Source: Streptomyces stelliscabiei
GTDB taxonomy: Bacteria > Actinomycetota > Actinomycetes > Streptomycetales > Streptomycetaceae
Assembly (NCBI RefSeq): GCF_014873495.1
Contig: NZ_JADBGF010000001.1
Coordinates: 8,494,001-8,558,000, forward strand
Length of the DNA: 64,000 bases
Reading direction: 5' to 3'
Shown piece after piece: positions 1-8,640 of this stretch (within the stretch, counting starts at the first letter, position 1; every line of letters starts with the position of its first letter). The position numbers and the translations under genes are program-made. The notes beneath the pieces are model-generated. The model saw only the letters and a program-made list of their open reading frames with translations. It had not been told where the DNA came from and searched no databases.

Positions 1-834
1 AACCAGAACGCCAAGAGCCGCGCCGAGCGGTACGAGGACGTCACGCTGGAGATCACCGAGGGCTCCAACGACACCGCCCAGCAGATCGGGCAGATCGAGA
101 CCCTCATCAACAAGAAGGTCGACGTCCTCGTGGTGCTGCCCGCCGACGGCAAGGCGCTCACCCAGGTCGGCCTCAAGGCGATGCGGGCCGGCATCCCCGT
201 CGTCAACCTCGACCGGATCTTCAACTCCCCGCAGGCCTACCGCTGCTGGATCGGCGGCGACAACTACGGCATGGGACTCAACGCCGGGCACTACATCGGC
301 GAGCAGCTCAAGGACAAGGGTGACGCCCGGGTCATCGAGCTGGCCGGGCTCGACAACCTGGAGCTGACCAAGCAGCGCACCAAGGGCTTCGACGACGCGC
401 TGAAGAACTACCCGAACATCAAGAAGGTGGCACGTCAGGCCGCCGAGTTCACGGTCGAGTCGGGCCAGGCCAAGATGGCCCAGCTCCTCCAGGCCCAGTC
501 GGACTTCGACGCCCTGTGGAACCACGACGACGACCAGGGCGTGGGTGCCCTGCGCGCCATCGAGCAGGCCGGGCGCGACGACTTCCTGATGGTCGGCGGC
601 GCGGGCGCGCTCTCCGCGTTCCAGGCGATCAAGAAGGACGACGGGGTGCTGAAGGCCACCGTCCTCTACCCGCCGACCATGGCCGCCTCCGCGATCGACC
701 TCGCCCGCGCCCTCGGCCAGGGCAAGGGCGTCGGCGGCCTCGCCGAGTTCGAGATCCCGTCCTCGCTGACCCTCTACTCGGCCGTCGTGGACAAGGCCAA
801 CGTCGACCAGTACATGTCCACGGGCTTCAAGTGA
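1..834 (+). CDS. Sugar ABC transporter substrate-binding protein (5' truncated)
   Basis: Frame 1 is open from the first base, so the N-terminus with its signal peptide lies outside the window and 277 codons remain. The protein looks like a type-1 periplasmic-binding (RbsB/XylF-like) lipoprotein that captures a monosaccharide for an ABC importer. Visible family features are DVLVVLPADG (the variable site before the hinge), VVNLDRIF, IGGDNYGMG and a late VGGAGAL strand-turn. The C-terminus YMSTGFK is an ordinary end for the family. A dehydrogenase and an isomerase follow in the same direction, so the imported sugar or polyol is probably processed by them. The ATPase and permease genes would be expected just upstream. 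The ligand cannot be told from the sequence. Confidence 0.85.
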   Translation, partial: NQNAKSRAERYEDVTLEITEGSNDTAQQIGQIETLINKKVDVLVVLPADGKALTQVGLKAMRAGIPVVNLDRIFNSPQAYRCWIGGDNYGMGLNAGHYIGEQLKDKGDARVIELAGLDNLELTKQRTKGFDDALKNYPNIKKVARQAAEFTVESGQAKMAQLLQAQSDFDALWNHDDDQGVGALRAIEQAGRDDFLMVGGAGALSAFQAIKKDDGVLKATVLYPPTMAASAIDLARALGQGKGVGGLAEFEIPSSLTLYSAVVDKANVDQYMSTGFK

Positions 835-944
835 CGAGACCTGCCGACGGGGTCTGACCGCCGGCGGGGACCCGAACCCCCGACCCCCGCACTCACGGTC
901 AGGCCCCACCCCCACCGCGCCGCCACCACGAGGAGGACACACGC

Positions 945-2231
945 ATGGGACAGCCGCAGCAGCCCGACCAGGCCGAGGCGGAGGAGTCAGGAAGGCCCCG
1001 GCCCGGGGGAGGGGTCTGGCCCGCCGGGCACGCCGGGGGGCTCGGCACGCCGCCGCTGCGCGTCGGCATGGTCGGCTACGCCTTCATGGGGGCCGCCCAC
1101 TCCCAGGGCTGGCGCACGGCGGGCCGGGTCTTCGAACTGCCGCTCAGCCCCGTGCTGGCCGCCGTGTGCGGGCGGGACGCCGACGCGGTGCGGACCATGG
1201 CGGACCGGCACGGGTGGGCGTCGACGGAGACCGACTGGCGGGAGCTGATCGCCCGGGACGACATCGACCTGGTCGACATCTGCACCCCCGGCGACAGCCA
1301 CGCCGAGATCGCCCTCGCCGCCCTTGCCGCGGGCAAGCACGTGCTCTGCGAGAAACCCCTCGCCAACACGGTCGCGGAGGCCGAGGAGATGGCGGCGGCG
1401 GCCGAAGAGGCGTACACGCGGGGCCAGTTGGCCATGGTCGGCTTCAACTACCGTCGCGTACCCGCCACCGCGCTCGCCCGCCGGATGGTCGCCGAGGGCC
1501 GGCTGGGAGCCCTGCGGCACGTGCGGGTGACGTACCTCCAGGACTGGCTCGTCGACCCGGAGTTCCCCCTGACCTGGCGTCTGCGCAAGGAGTCGGCCGG
1601 CTCCGGGGCGCTCGGCGACCTCGGCGCCCACATCGTCGACCTCGCGCAGTACATGGCCGGCGAGCCGGTGGTCGGCGTGTCCGCGCTGATGGAGACCTTC
1701 GTCCGCGAACGCCCCCTGCCCGCGGGCGCCTCCGCGGGCCTCGCGTCCACCGGCGGCACGGCGGGCCGGGGCGCGGTCACCGTCGACGACACGGCCCTGT
1801 TCACCGGCCGCCTCGCCTCCGGCGCCGTCGCCTCCTTCGAGGCCACCCGCTTCGCCACCGGCCGCAAGAACGCCCTGCGCATCGAACTCAACGGCGAGCG
1901 CGGCTCGTTGGCCTTCGACCTGGAACGCCTCAACGAACTCGCCTACCACGACCACACCGAACCCGCCGCCCACGCCGGATTCCGCCGCATCCTCGTCACC
2001 GAGCCCGACCACCCCTACCTGGACGCCTGGTGGCCGCCGGGCCACGGCCTCGGCTACGAGCACACCTTCGTCCACCAGGCCCGTGACCTGGTCCACGCCG
2101 TCGCGGCGGGCCACCGGCCCGAGCCGTCCTTCGCCGACGGGCTCCAGGTGCAGCGCGTGCTCGCGGCGGTCGAGGAGAGCGCAGAGAAGAACTCCGTCTA
2201 CACCCCGACCCACACCCCCACCACGGTCTGA
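945..2231 (+). CDS. Gfo/Idh/MocA family NAD(P)-dependent oxidoreductase
   Basis: A 428-residue Rossmann dehydrogenase likely to oxidise a sugar, inositol or sugar acid in the cytoplasm. The dinucleotide-binding loop GMVGYAFMG lies near residues 43-51. The family signature CEKP is at 135-138, with Lys137 the expected catalytic lysine, and Asp225 and His229 in GDLGAHIVD match the catalytic Asp/His pair. The ATG at 945 follows GAGGAGG at good distance. This start gives an unusual Pro/Gly/Glu-rich extension of about 38 residues before the fold, and a later start is possible. Only 12 bp separate it from the isomerase gene behind it, so the two are probably co-transcribed. The substrate is unknown. 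Confidence 0.88.
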   Translation: MGQPQQPDQAEAEESGRPRPGGGVWPAGHAGGLGTPPLRVGMVGYAFMGAAHSQGWRTAGRVFELPLSPVLAAVCGRDADAVRTMADRHGWASTETDWRELIARDDIDLVDICTPGDSHAEIALAALAAGKHVLCEKPLANTVAEAEEMAAAAEEAYTRGQLAMVGFNYRRVPATALARRMVAEGRLGALRHVRVTYLQDWLVDPEFPLTWRLRKESAGSGALGDLGAHIVDLAQYMAGEPVVGVSALMETFVRERPLPAGASAGLASTGGTAGRGAVTVDDTALFTGRLASGAVASFEATRFATGRKNALRIELNGERGSLAFDLERLNELAYHDHTEPAAHAGFRRILVTEPDHPYLDAWWPPGHGLGYEHTFVHQARDLVHAVAAGHRPEPSFADGLQVQRVLAAVEESAEKNSVYTPTHTPTTV

Positions 2232-2243
2232 GGAGACCCGGAC

Positions 2244-3248
2244 ATGCCGCGCGACTTCACGCTGTTCACCGGCCAGTGGGCCGACCTGCCCCTCGAAGAG
2301 GTCTGCCGCCTCGCCCGCGACTTCGGCTACGACGGCCTCGAACTCGCCTGCTGGGGAGACCACTTCGAGGTAGACAAGGCGCTCGCCGACCCGTCCTACC
2401 TGCACTCCCGGCACCAGCTTCTGGAGAAGTACGGCCTGAAGTGCTGGGCCGTCTCCAACCACCTCGTGGGCCAGGCCGTGTGCGACGCCATCATCGACGA
2501 GCGCCACCGCGCCATCCTGCCCGCCCGCATCTGGGCCGACGGCGAGCCCGAGGGCGTACGCCGGCGGGCCGCCGCCGAGATGGCCGACACCGCGCGGGCG
2601 GCGGCCGCCTTCGGCGTCGACACCGTCATCGGTTTCACCGGCTCCGCCATCTGGCACCTGGTCGCCATGTTCCCGCCCGCCCCCGAGTCGATGATCGAGC
2701 GCGGCTACGACGACTTCGCGGCGCGCTGGAACCCGATCCTCGACGTCTTCGACGCCGAGGGCGTGCGCTTCGCCCACGAGGTCCACCCCAGCGAGATCGC
2801 CTACGACTACTGGACGACCCAGCGCGCCCTCGAAGCCGTCGACCGCCGCCCGGCGTTCGGTTTGAACTTCGACCCCTCGCACTTCGTGTGGCAGGACCTC
2901 GACCCGGTCGGCTTCCTGTGGGACTTCCGCGACCGGATCTACCACGTGGACTGCAAGGAGGCCCGCAAGCGCCTCGACGGCCGCAACGGCCGCCTCGGCT
3001 CGCACCTGCCCTGGGGCGACCCCCGGCGCGGCTGGGACTTCGTCTCGGCCGGCCACGGCGACGTCCCCTGGGAGGACGTCTTCCGGATGCTCCGCTCGAT
3101 CGACTACCGGGGACCGATCTCCGTCGAGTGGGAGGACGCCGGCATGGACCGGCTCCAGGGCGCCCCCGAGGCCCTGACCCGCCTCAAGGCGTTCGACTTC
3201 GAACCGCCGTCGGCCGCCTTCGACGCGGCGTTCGGCGGCAACGACTAG
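2244..3248 (+). CDS. Sugar phosphate isomerase/epimerase (xylose-isomerase-like TIM barrel)
   Basis: A 334-residue AP-endonuclease-2-type TIM barrel. Likely metal ligands are Glu179 in AHEVHPSEIAYD, the Asp in FDPSHFVW, the His in YHVDCKEA and the Glu in SVEWEDAG, the usual Glu-Asp-His-Glu set. There is no signal peptide, so it acts in the cytoplasm. It starts 12 bp after the Gfo/Idh gene with GAGGAG upstream. The pairing of Gfo/Idh dehydrogenase, TIM-barrel isomerase and sugar-binding protein is typical of polyol, inositol or keto-sugar catabolic operons. The exact reaction is not predictable. A hairpin follows the stop codon. Confidence 0.87.
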   Translation: MPRDFTLFTGQWADLPLEEVCRLARDFGYDGLELACWGDHFEVDKALADPSYLHSRHQLLEKYGLKCWAVSNHLVGQAVCDAIIDERHRAILPARIWADGEPEGVRRRAAAEMADTARAAAAFGVDTVIGFTGSAIWHLVAMFPPAPESMIERGYDDFAARWNPILDVFDAEGVRFAHEVHPSEIAYDYWTTQRALEAVDRRPAFGLNFDPSHFVWQDLDPVGFLWDFRDRIYHVDCKEARKRLDGRNGRLGSHLPWGDPRRGWDFVSAGHGDVPWEDVFRMLRSIDYRGPISVEWEDAGMDRLQGAPEALTRLKAFDFEPPSAAFDAAFGGND

Positions 3249-3274
3249 GCCCGCGCACCACAGGGCCACCTGTT

Positions 3275-3297
3275 GACCGGGCCCCCACGGCCCGGTC
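3275..3297 (+). terminator. GC-rich hairpin after the isomerase gene
   Basis: Perfect inverted repeat GACCGGGCC / GGCCCGGTC with a 5-base loop, 27 bp after the stop codon. It has no T-run, which is normal for Streptomyces. It probably separates the intracellular genes from the secreted-enzyme genes downstream. Confidence 0.55.
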
Positions 3298-3381
3298 GTG
3301 TCTCCGGGGTGACGGCGCACTCCGGCGTACCGCACACACCCGTACACCTCCGTACGACCAGCCCCTCCCTGGAGGCATTTC

Positions 3382-5874
3382 GTGCACCCGTACGACGACA
3401 ACAGACACCCCACCAGCCCCTTCGGGCGCCGCCGAGTGCGCGGGCCCATCGCCCTGCTCAGCGGTCTGCTGCTCGCCGGCGCCTCGCTCTCGCTGACCGC
3501 GCCCGCCGCGGGCGCGGCCGACGCCCCGAAGGCGGGCGCCGCCGCGGCCGAGGACTTCCAGCAGGTCACCCTCGCCAAGGGCGAACCGGAGGTCGGCGAG
3601 CCCATGTCGCTGGCCGTCCTCCCGGACCGCTCGGTCCTGCACACCTCGCGCGACGGCGAACTGCGGCTGACCGACGCGGCGGGCAACACCAGCCTCGCCG
3701 GCAAGCTCGACGTGTACGCGCACGACGAGGAGGGCCTGCAGGGCATCGGAGTCGACCCGGACTTCGCCGACAACCGCTTCATCTACCTCTACTACGCGCC
3801 CCCGTTGAACACCCCGGCCGGCGACGCCCCCGAGACCGGTACGGCCGCCGACTTCGCGCCCTTCGACGGCGTCAACCGGCTCTCCCGCTTCGTCCTGAAG
3901 ACCGACGGCACGCTCGACAAGGCCAGCGAGAAGAAGGTCCTCGACGTCCCCGCCTCCCGGGGCATCTGCTGCCATGTCGGCGGCGACATCGACTTCGACG
4001 CGGCGGGCAACCTGTACCTGTCGACGGGCGACGACAGCAACCCGTTCCAGTCGGACGGCTTCACCCCCATCGACGAACGCGCCAACCGCAACCCCGCCTT
4101 CGACGCCCAGCGCACCTCCGGCAACACCAACGACCTGCGCGGCAAGATCCTGCGCATCAAGGTCGGCGCCGACGGCTCCTACACCGTCCCCGACGGCAAC
4201 CTCTTCGCCCCGGGCACGGACAGGACCCGCCCCGAGATCTACGCGATGGGCTTCCGCAACCCCTTCCGCTTCAGCGTCGACAAGAAGACCGGAGTCCTCT
4301 ACGTCGGCGAGTACGGCCCCGACGCGGGCGCCGCCAGCCCCTCGCGCGGCCCGGCCGGGCAGGTCGAGTTCGCCCGCGTGACCAAGCCGGGCAACTTCGG
4401 CTGGCCGTACTGCACCGGCAAGAACGACGCCTACGTCGACTACGACTTCGCCACCGGCACCTCGGGCGCGGCCTTCGACTGCGCGGCCCCGAAGAACACC
4501 TCGCCGAACAACACCGGCCTGACCGACCTGCCCCCCGCCGAGCCCGCCTGGATCCCCTACAACGGCGCCAGCGTCCCCGAGTTCGGCGACGGCTCCGAGT
4601 CGCCCATGGGCGGCCCGGTCTACCACTACGACGCCTCGCTCGACTCCCCGGTGAAGTTCCCCGAGGCCTACGACGGCGACTTCTTCGCCGGTGAGTTCGG
4701 CCGCCGCTGGATCAAGCGCATCACCAGCGACGGCGACGGCACCGTGCGGTCCATCAGCGACGTGCCCTGGACCGGCACCCAGATCATGGACATGGCCTTC
4801 GGCCCGGACGGCGCGCTGTACGTCCTCGACTACGGCATCTCCTGGTTCGGCGGTGACGAGCACTCCGCCCTCTACCGCATCGAGAACGCCACCGACGGCC
4901 ACTCCCCGGTCGCCGCCGCGTCGGCCGACCGCACCTCGGGCCAGGCGCGACTGCGGGTCCGCTTCTCCTCCGAGGGCACCAGCGACCAGGACGGCGACGC
5001 CCTGACCTACAGCTGGGACTTCGGCGACGGCGGCACCTCCACGGCCGCCAACCCCCGGTACACCTACCGGACGAACGGCACCTACACCGCGACCGTGACC
5101 GCCAAGGACAGCACCGGCCGCACCGGCAGCGCGAGCGTACGGATCGTGGTCGGCAACACCGCGCCCGAGGTCGAACTGCGACTCCCCGAGGACGGGCAGC
5201 TGTTCGCGTTCGGTGACGCAGTGCCGTTCAGGGTGAAGGTGAGCGACAAGGAGGACGGCACCCCCATCGACTGCGCCAAGGTCAAGGTCACCTTCGTCCT
5301 CGGCCACGACAGCCACGGCCACCCGGTGACCTCCGCCAACGGCTGCACCGGCACCATCCGGACCAGCGCCGACGGCGGCCACGACGAGAACGCCAACATC
5401 TTCGGGGTGTTCGACGCCGAGTACACCGACGGCGGAGGCGGCGGCCAGGCCCCGCTGACCACCCATGACCAGAACGTCGTCCAGCCCACCCACCGCCAGG
5501 CCGAGCACTACAACGACTCCTCGGGCATCGCGGTCCAGTCGAAGGACACGGCCCACGGCGGCAAGACCGTCGGCAACATCGACGACGGGGACTGGATCTC
5601 CTTCGAGCCGTACGTCCTGTCCGACGCCAAGAAGATCACCGCACGTGTCTCCTCCGGGGGCGCCGGCGGCACGCTGGAGGTCCGCGCCGGCTCGCCGGCC
5701 GGCCGTCTCCTCGGCAGTGCCACCGTGCCGGTGACCGGCGGCTGGGACACCTTCCAGGACGTCACGGCCGACCTGGCCAAGGGCCCGCGCGGCAGCACCA
5801 CGCTCTACCTGGTGTTCAAGGGGAGCGGCGGCGGACTGTTCGACGTCGACGACTTCACCTTCACGAAGCGGTGA
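3382..5874 (+). CDS. Secreted PQQ-dependent sugar dehydrogenase with PKD and CBM6-like domains
   Basis: An 830-residue exported protein starting at a GTG with GGAGG 6 bp upstream. Residues about 14-50 form a signal peptide (RRVRGPIALLSGLLLAG, then an Ala-rich cleavage region). Residues about 55-505 are a glucose/sorbosone dehydrogenase-type six-bladed propeller with GGDIDFDAAGNLYLSTGDD and FRNPFRF. A PKD domain (YSWDFGDGGTS) covers about 506-593, followed by an Ig-like linker. A CBM6-like module (QAEHYN, GDWISF) begins near 705. The family oxidises aldoses in a PQQ-dependent way outside the membrane, and the binding module suggests it works on polysaccharide or oligosaccharide ends. The ThuA/DUF1080 gene starts 9 bp later, so the two are an operon. 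Confidence 0.88.
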   Translation: MHPYDDNRHPTSPFGRRRVRGPIALLSGLLLAGASLSLTAPAAGAADAPKAGAAAAEDFQQVTLAKGEPEVGEPMSLAVLPDRSVLHTSRDGELRLTDAAGNTSLAGKLDVYAHDEEGLQGIGVDPDFADNRFIYLYYAPPLNTPAGDAPETGTAADFAPFDGVNRLSRFVLKTDGTLDKASEKKVLDVPASRGICCHVGGDIDFDAAGNLYLSTGDDSNPFQSDGFTPIDERANRNPAFDAQRTSGNTNDLRGKILRIKVGADGSYTVPDGNLFAPGTDRTRPEIYAMGFRNPFRFSVDKKTGVLYVGEYGPDAGAASPSRGPAGQVEFARVTKPGNFGWPYCTGKNDAYVDYDFATGTSGAAFDCAAPKNTSPNNTGLTDLPPAEPAWIPYNGASVPEFGDGSESPMGGPVYHYDASLDSPVKFPEAYDGDFFAGEFGRRWIKRITSDGDGTVRSISDVPWTGTQIMDMAFGPDGALYVLDYGISWFGGDEHSALYRIENATDGHSPVAAASADRTSGQARLRVRFSSEGTSDQDGDALTYSWDFGDGGTSTAANPRYTYRTNGTYTATVTAKDSTGRTGSASVRIVVGNTAPEVELRLPEDGQLFAFGDAVPFRVKVSDKEDGTPIDCAKVKVTFVLGHDSHGHPVTSANGCTGTIRTSADGGHDENANIFGVFDAEYTDGGGGGQAPLTTHDQNVVQPTHRQAEHYNDSSGIAVQSKDTAHGGKTVGNIDDGDWISFEPYVLSDAKKITARVSSGGAGGTLEVRAGSPAGRLLGSATVPVTGGWDTFQDVTADLAKGPRGSTTLYLVFKGSGGGLFDVDDFTFTKR

Positions 5875-5883
5875 GGGGGCGCC

Positions 5884-7269
5884 ATGCCGACGAACCGACG
5901 ACTGCTGACCGCGCTGGCCGGCGCCGCCCTGCTGATCGGAGGCGTGTCGGGACCGGCCGTGTCCGATGAGGCGGGCCGCTCCGGGGGGCACGTGGACGAA
6001 CGCCGGGTGCTGGTCTTCTCCAAGACCGCCGGCTTCCGGCACGACTCGATCCCCGAGGGCGTCACGGCCGTACGGGAACTGGGCGCGGCCCACGGCTTCG
6101 CGGTCGACGCCACGGAGGACGCGGGCGCCTTCACCGCCCGCAACCTGCGTCGCTACGACGCCGTGGTGTTCCTCTCGACCACGGGTGACGTCCTCGACCC
6201 GGGCCAACAGCGCGCGTTCGAGCGGTACATCGAGCGCGGGGGCGCCTACGTGGGCGTCCACGCGGCCGCCGACACCGAGTACGACTGGGCCTTCTACGGC
6301 GGACTCGCGGGCGCGTACTTCCAGTCGCACCCCGCGATCCAGCCCGCCACGGTCGATGTCGAGGACCACGCCCACCCGGCCACCGCCGGGCTGGGCGCGA
6401 CCTGGAACCGCACGGACGAGTGGTACAACTACCGCTCCAACCCCCGGGACCGGGCCCATGTCCTCGCCTCGCTCGACGAGTCGTCGTACAGCGGCGGCAC
6501 CATGAACGGCGACCACCCCATCGCCTGGTGCCAGGACTACCAGGGCGGCCGAGCCTTCTACACCGGCGGCGGCCACACCAAGACGTCCTTCGCCGAACCC
6601 GCCTTCCGCCAACACCTGCTCGGCGGCATCCGGTGGGCGATCGGCGAGTCCCAGGCCGACTGCCGCCCGGAGAACGGCTATCGGCCGCTGTTCGACGGTG
6701 CCTCTCTGGACGGCTGGCGGCAGGCGGGTCCGGGCTCGTTCACCCTGTCCGACGACGGCACGCTCACGTCGTCCGGCGGGATGGGCATGCTCTGGTACGC
6801 CGACCGGAGCTTCGGGTCGTACTCCCTGAAGCTCGACTGGCGGATGTCCGGCGCCTCCGGCGACGACAACTCCGGGGTGTTCGTGGGCTTCCCGCCCTCG
6901 GACGACCCCTGGTCGGCCGTGAACAACGGCTACGAGATCCAGATCGACGCCACCGACGTGCCCGAGAGGACCACCGGGTCCGTGTACGGCTTCCGGTCCG
7001 CCGACCTCAGGAAGCGCGACCGCGCCCTGAATCCGCCGGGGGAGTGGAACACCTACGAGATCCGCGTGGAGGGCGAGCGCCTGCGCGTCTGGCTCAACGG
7101 CGTGAAGATCAACGATTTCACCAACACCGATCCGGTACGGAGCCTGCGCGAGGGGCACGTCGGCCTCCAGAACCACGGGGCCGGGGACCAGGTGTCCTTC
7201 CGTGACGTCCGGATCAAGGAACTGCCCGCACGGGCCGCCGACCGGGCGGACTCGCCGCCGGGCGACTGA
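5884..7269 (+). CDS. Secreted ThuA-domain protein with C-terminal DUF1080 (3-keto-glycoside hydrolase-like) domain
   Basis: A 461-residue exported two-domain protein. Residues 1-30 look like a signal peptide. Residues about 38-262 are a ThuA (glutamine-amidotransferase-like) domain with VLVFSKTAGFRHDSIPEG and FYTGGGHT. Residues about 265-455 are a DUF1080 concanavalin-like domain (YRPLFDGASLDGW, then WNTYEIRVEGERLRVWLNG). DUF1080 proteins include enzymes that cleave 3-keto-glucosides. With the sugar dehydrogenase directly upstream, an oxidise-then-cleave route for disaccharides is plausible, but this is inference. A strong hairpin follows the gene. Confidence 0.86.
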   Translation: MPTNRRLLTALAGAALLIGGVSGPAVSDEAGRSGGHVDERRVLVFSKTAGFRHDSIPEGVTAVRELGAAHGFAVDATEDAGAFTARNLRRYDAVVFLSTTGDVLDPGQQRAFERYIERGGAYVGVHAAADTEYDWAFYGGLAGAYFQSHPAIQPATVDVEDHAHPATAGLGATWNRTDEWYNYRSNPRDRAHVLASLDESSYSGGTMNGDHPIAWCQDYQGGRAFYTGGGHTKTSFAEPAFRQHLLGGIRWAIGESQADCRPENGYRPLFDGASLDGWRQAGPGSFTLSDDGTLTSSGGMGMLWYADRSFGSYSLKLDWRMSGASGDDNSGVFVGFPPSDDPWSAVNNGYEIQIDATDVPERTTGSVYGFRSADLRKRDRALNPPGEWNTYEIRVEGERLRVWLNGVKINDFTNTDPVRSLREGHVGLQNHGAGDQVSFRDVRIKELPARAADRADSPPGD

Positions 7270-7271
7270 GC

Positions 7272-7309
7272 GACGGCGGGCGGGGGACGCCGGACCTCCG
7301 CCCGCCGTC
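7272..7309 (+). terminator. Hairpin terminator after ThuA/DUF1080 gene
   Basis: 12-bp perfect arms GACGGCGGGCGG / CCGCCCGCCGTC with a 14-base loop, directly after the stop codon. It ends the sugar-oxidation operon before the Ebo-type cluster. Confidence 0.6.
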
Positions 7310-7395
7310 CTGTCCCTTCTCCCTGTTTCTGTTCCCTCTTCCCCCACGGAGGGTTCCCGGCCCTTCCCACCCCTGGCCCGACGAGGAGACTGCCC

Positions 7396-8640
7396 ATGTC
7401 CGCGTCCGTGTCCGTCACCCCACCGCGCGTCGGCGTCTGGCTGATCGGAGCACGAGGTTCCGTCGCCACCACCGCCGTCGCGGGCTGCGCGGCCGTCACG
7501 GCGGGCCTGCACGCCCCGACGGGCATGGTCACCGAGACCCCCCTCTTCGCCGGGACGTGCCTTCCGCCCCTGTCCGCCCTCGTCTTCGGCGGCCACGACA
7601 CGGTCGACTGCCCCCTGCCCAAACGGGCCGAGGCCCTCGCGGCCGGGGGAGTCCTGCCGCACGGCCTTCCGGCGGCCGTCGCAGCCGAACTGGCCGCCGC
7701 CGACAGGGAGATCAAGCCCGGAGGCCCCCTCCCGGGCGACACCAGGACCCCCGACGAGCTGATCTCCTCCCACGCCGCCGACATCCAGGACTTCGTACGC
7801 CGCCGGAACCTGACCCGGGCCGTGGTGGTGAACGTCGCCTCCACGGAACCCGCGCCCACCGGCGCCGCCCTTCCTCCCAGCTCCCTCTACGCGGCGGCCG
7901 CCCTCCGCGCGGGCTGCCCCTACGTCAACTTCACCCCCTCGACCGGTCTCCGCCACCCGCTACTGGCCCCGCTCGCCGTCTCCGCCGGCCTCCCGTACGC
8001 GGGCCGCGACGGCAAGACCGGTCAGACCCTGCTCCGGTCCGTCCTCGGCCCGATGTTCGCCCAGCGGGCCCTGGCCGTCCGGGCCTGGTCCGGCACCAAC
8101 CTCCTCGGCGGGGGCGACGGCGCCGCCCTCGCCGACCCGGCCGCCGCCGCTGCCAAGAACGCCGGCAAGGAACGTGTCCTGACCGACAGCCTGGGCGCCA
8201 CCCCCGAGGGCGAGACCCATATCGACGACGTCCCCGCCCTCGGCGACTGGAAGACCGCCTGGGACCACATCGCCTTCGACGGTTTCCTCGGCACCCGGAT
8301 GGTCCTCCAGACCACCTGGCAGGGCTGCGACTCCGCCCTCGCCGCCCCTCTGGTCCTGGACCTCGCCCGTCTCCTGGCCGGGGCCCACGCGGCGGGCCTC
8401 ACCGGGCCCCTCGCCGAGCTGGGCTTCTACTTCAAGGACCCGGTGGGGGACGGTCCGACGGCCCTGGGGGAGCAGTACGCGGCGCTGGCCGGGTTCGCGG
8501 AGCGGCTGCGGCCGGGGGCGCCATCCCGGACGCGGCCCCGGCGCGACCCGGAAGCCGACGCGGGAGCCGAAGCGGGCGCCGACCCGGAAGCCGACCCGGA
8601 AGCGGGGCGTGCGGCCGAACCGCGCGAGGAGACGCGATGA
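7396..8640 (+). CDS. Inositol-3-phosphate synthase-type sugar-phosphate cyclase (first gene of Ebo-type cluster)
   Basis: A 414-residue member of the myo-inositol-1-phosphate synthase family, which makes inositol phosphate from glucose 6-phosphate using NAD. The NAD-binding segment GVWLIGARGSVATT lies near residues 14-27. TGQTLL, LLGGGDG and FYFKDPVGDGP are typical family blocks. The ATG has GAGGAG 11 bp upstream. The last 40 residues are odd: after the conserved fold ends near residue 370 the chain becomes an Asp/Pro/Glu/Ala-rich repeat not normal for the family. The stop overlaps the next gene's ATG by 4 bp. It probably serves the Ebo-type pathway rather than general inositol supply. Confidence 0.85.
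   Translation: MSASVSVTPPRVGVWLIGARGSVATTAVAGCAAVTAGLHAPTGMVTETPLFAGTCLPPLSALVFGGHDTVDCPLPKRAEALAAGGVLPHGLPAAVAAELAAADREIKPGGPLPGDTRTPDELISSHAADIQDFVRRRNLTRAVVVNVASTEPAPTGAALPPSSLYAAAALRAGCPYVNFTPSTGLRHPLLAPLAVSAGLPYAGRDGKTGQTLLRSVLGPMFAQRALAVRAWSGTNLLGGGDGAALADPAAAAAKNAGKERVLTDSLGATPEGETHIDDVPALGDWKTAWDHIAFDGFLGTRMVLQTTWQGCDSALAAPLVLDLARLLAGAHAAGLTGPLAELGFYFKDPVGDGPTALGEQYAALAGFAERLRPGAPSRTRPRRDPEADAGAEAGADPEADPEAGRAAEPREETR
8545..8611 (+). repeat. Imperfect short tandem repeats in the 3' end of the cyclase gene
   Basis: GACCCGGAAGCCGAC-type 12-15 bp units recur several times and encode a repetitive DPEAD/GAEAG tail. They sit where a prenyltransferase gene would be expected in related clusters, so they could mark an old deletion junction. 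Confidence 0.6.

Noticed and set aside
987..7956. Very long open frames on the minus strand (over 900 and 1500 codons)
   Set aside because: They mirror well-supported plus-strand genes with recognisable domains and encode low-complexity Gly/Val/Arg/Asp-rich protein, the usual shadow of GC-rich coding DNA.
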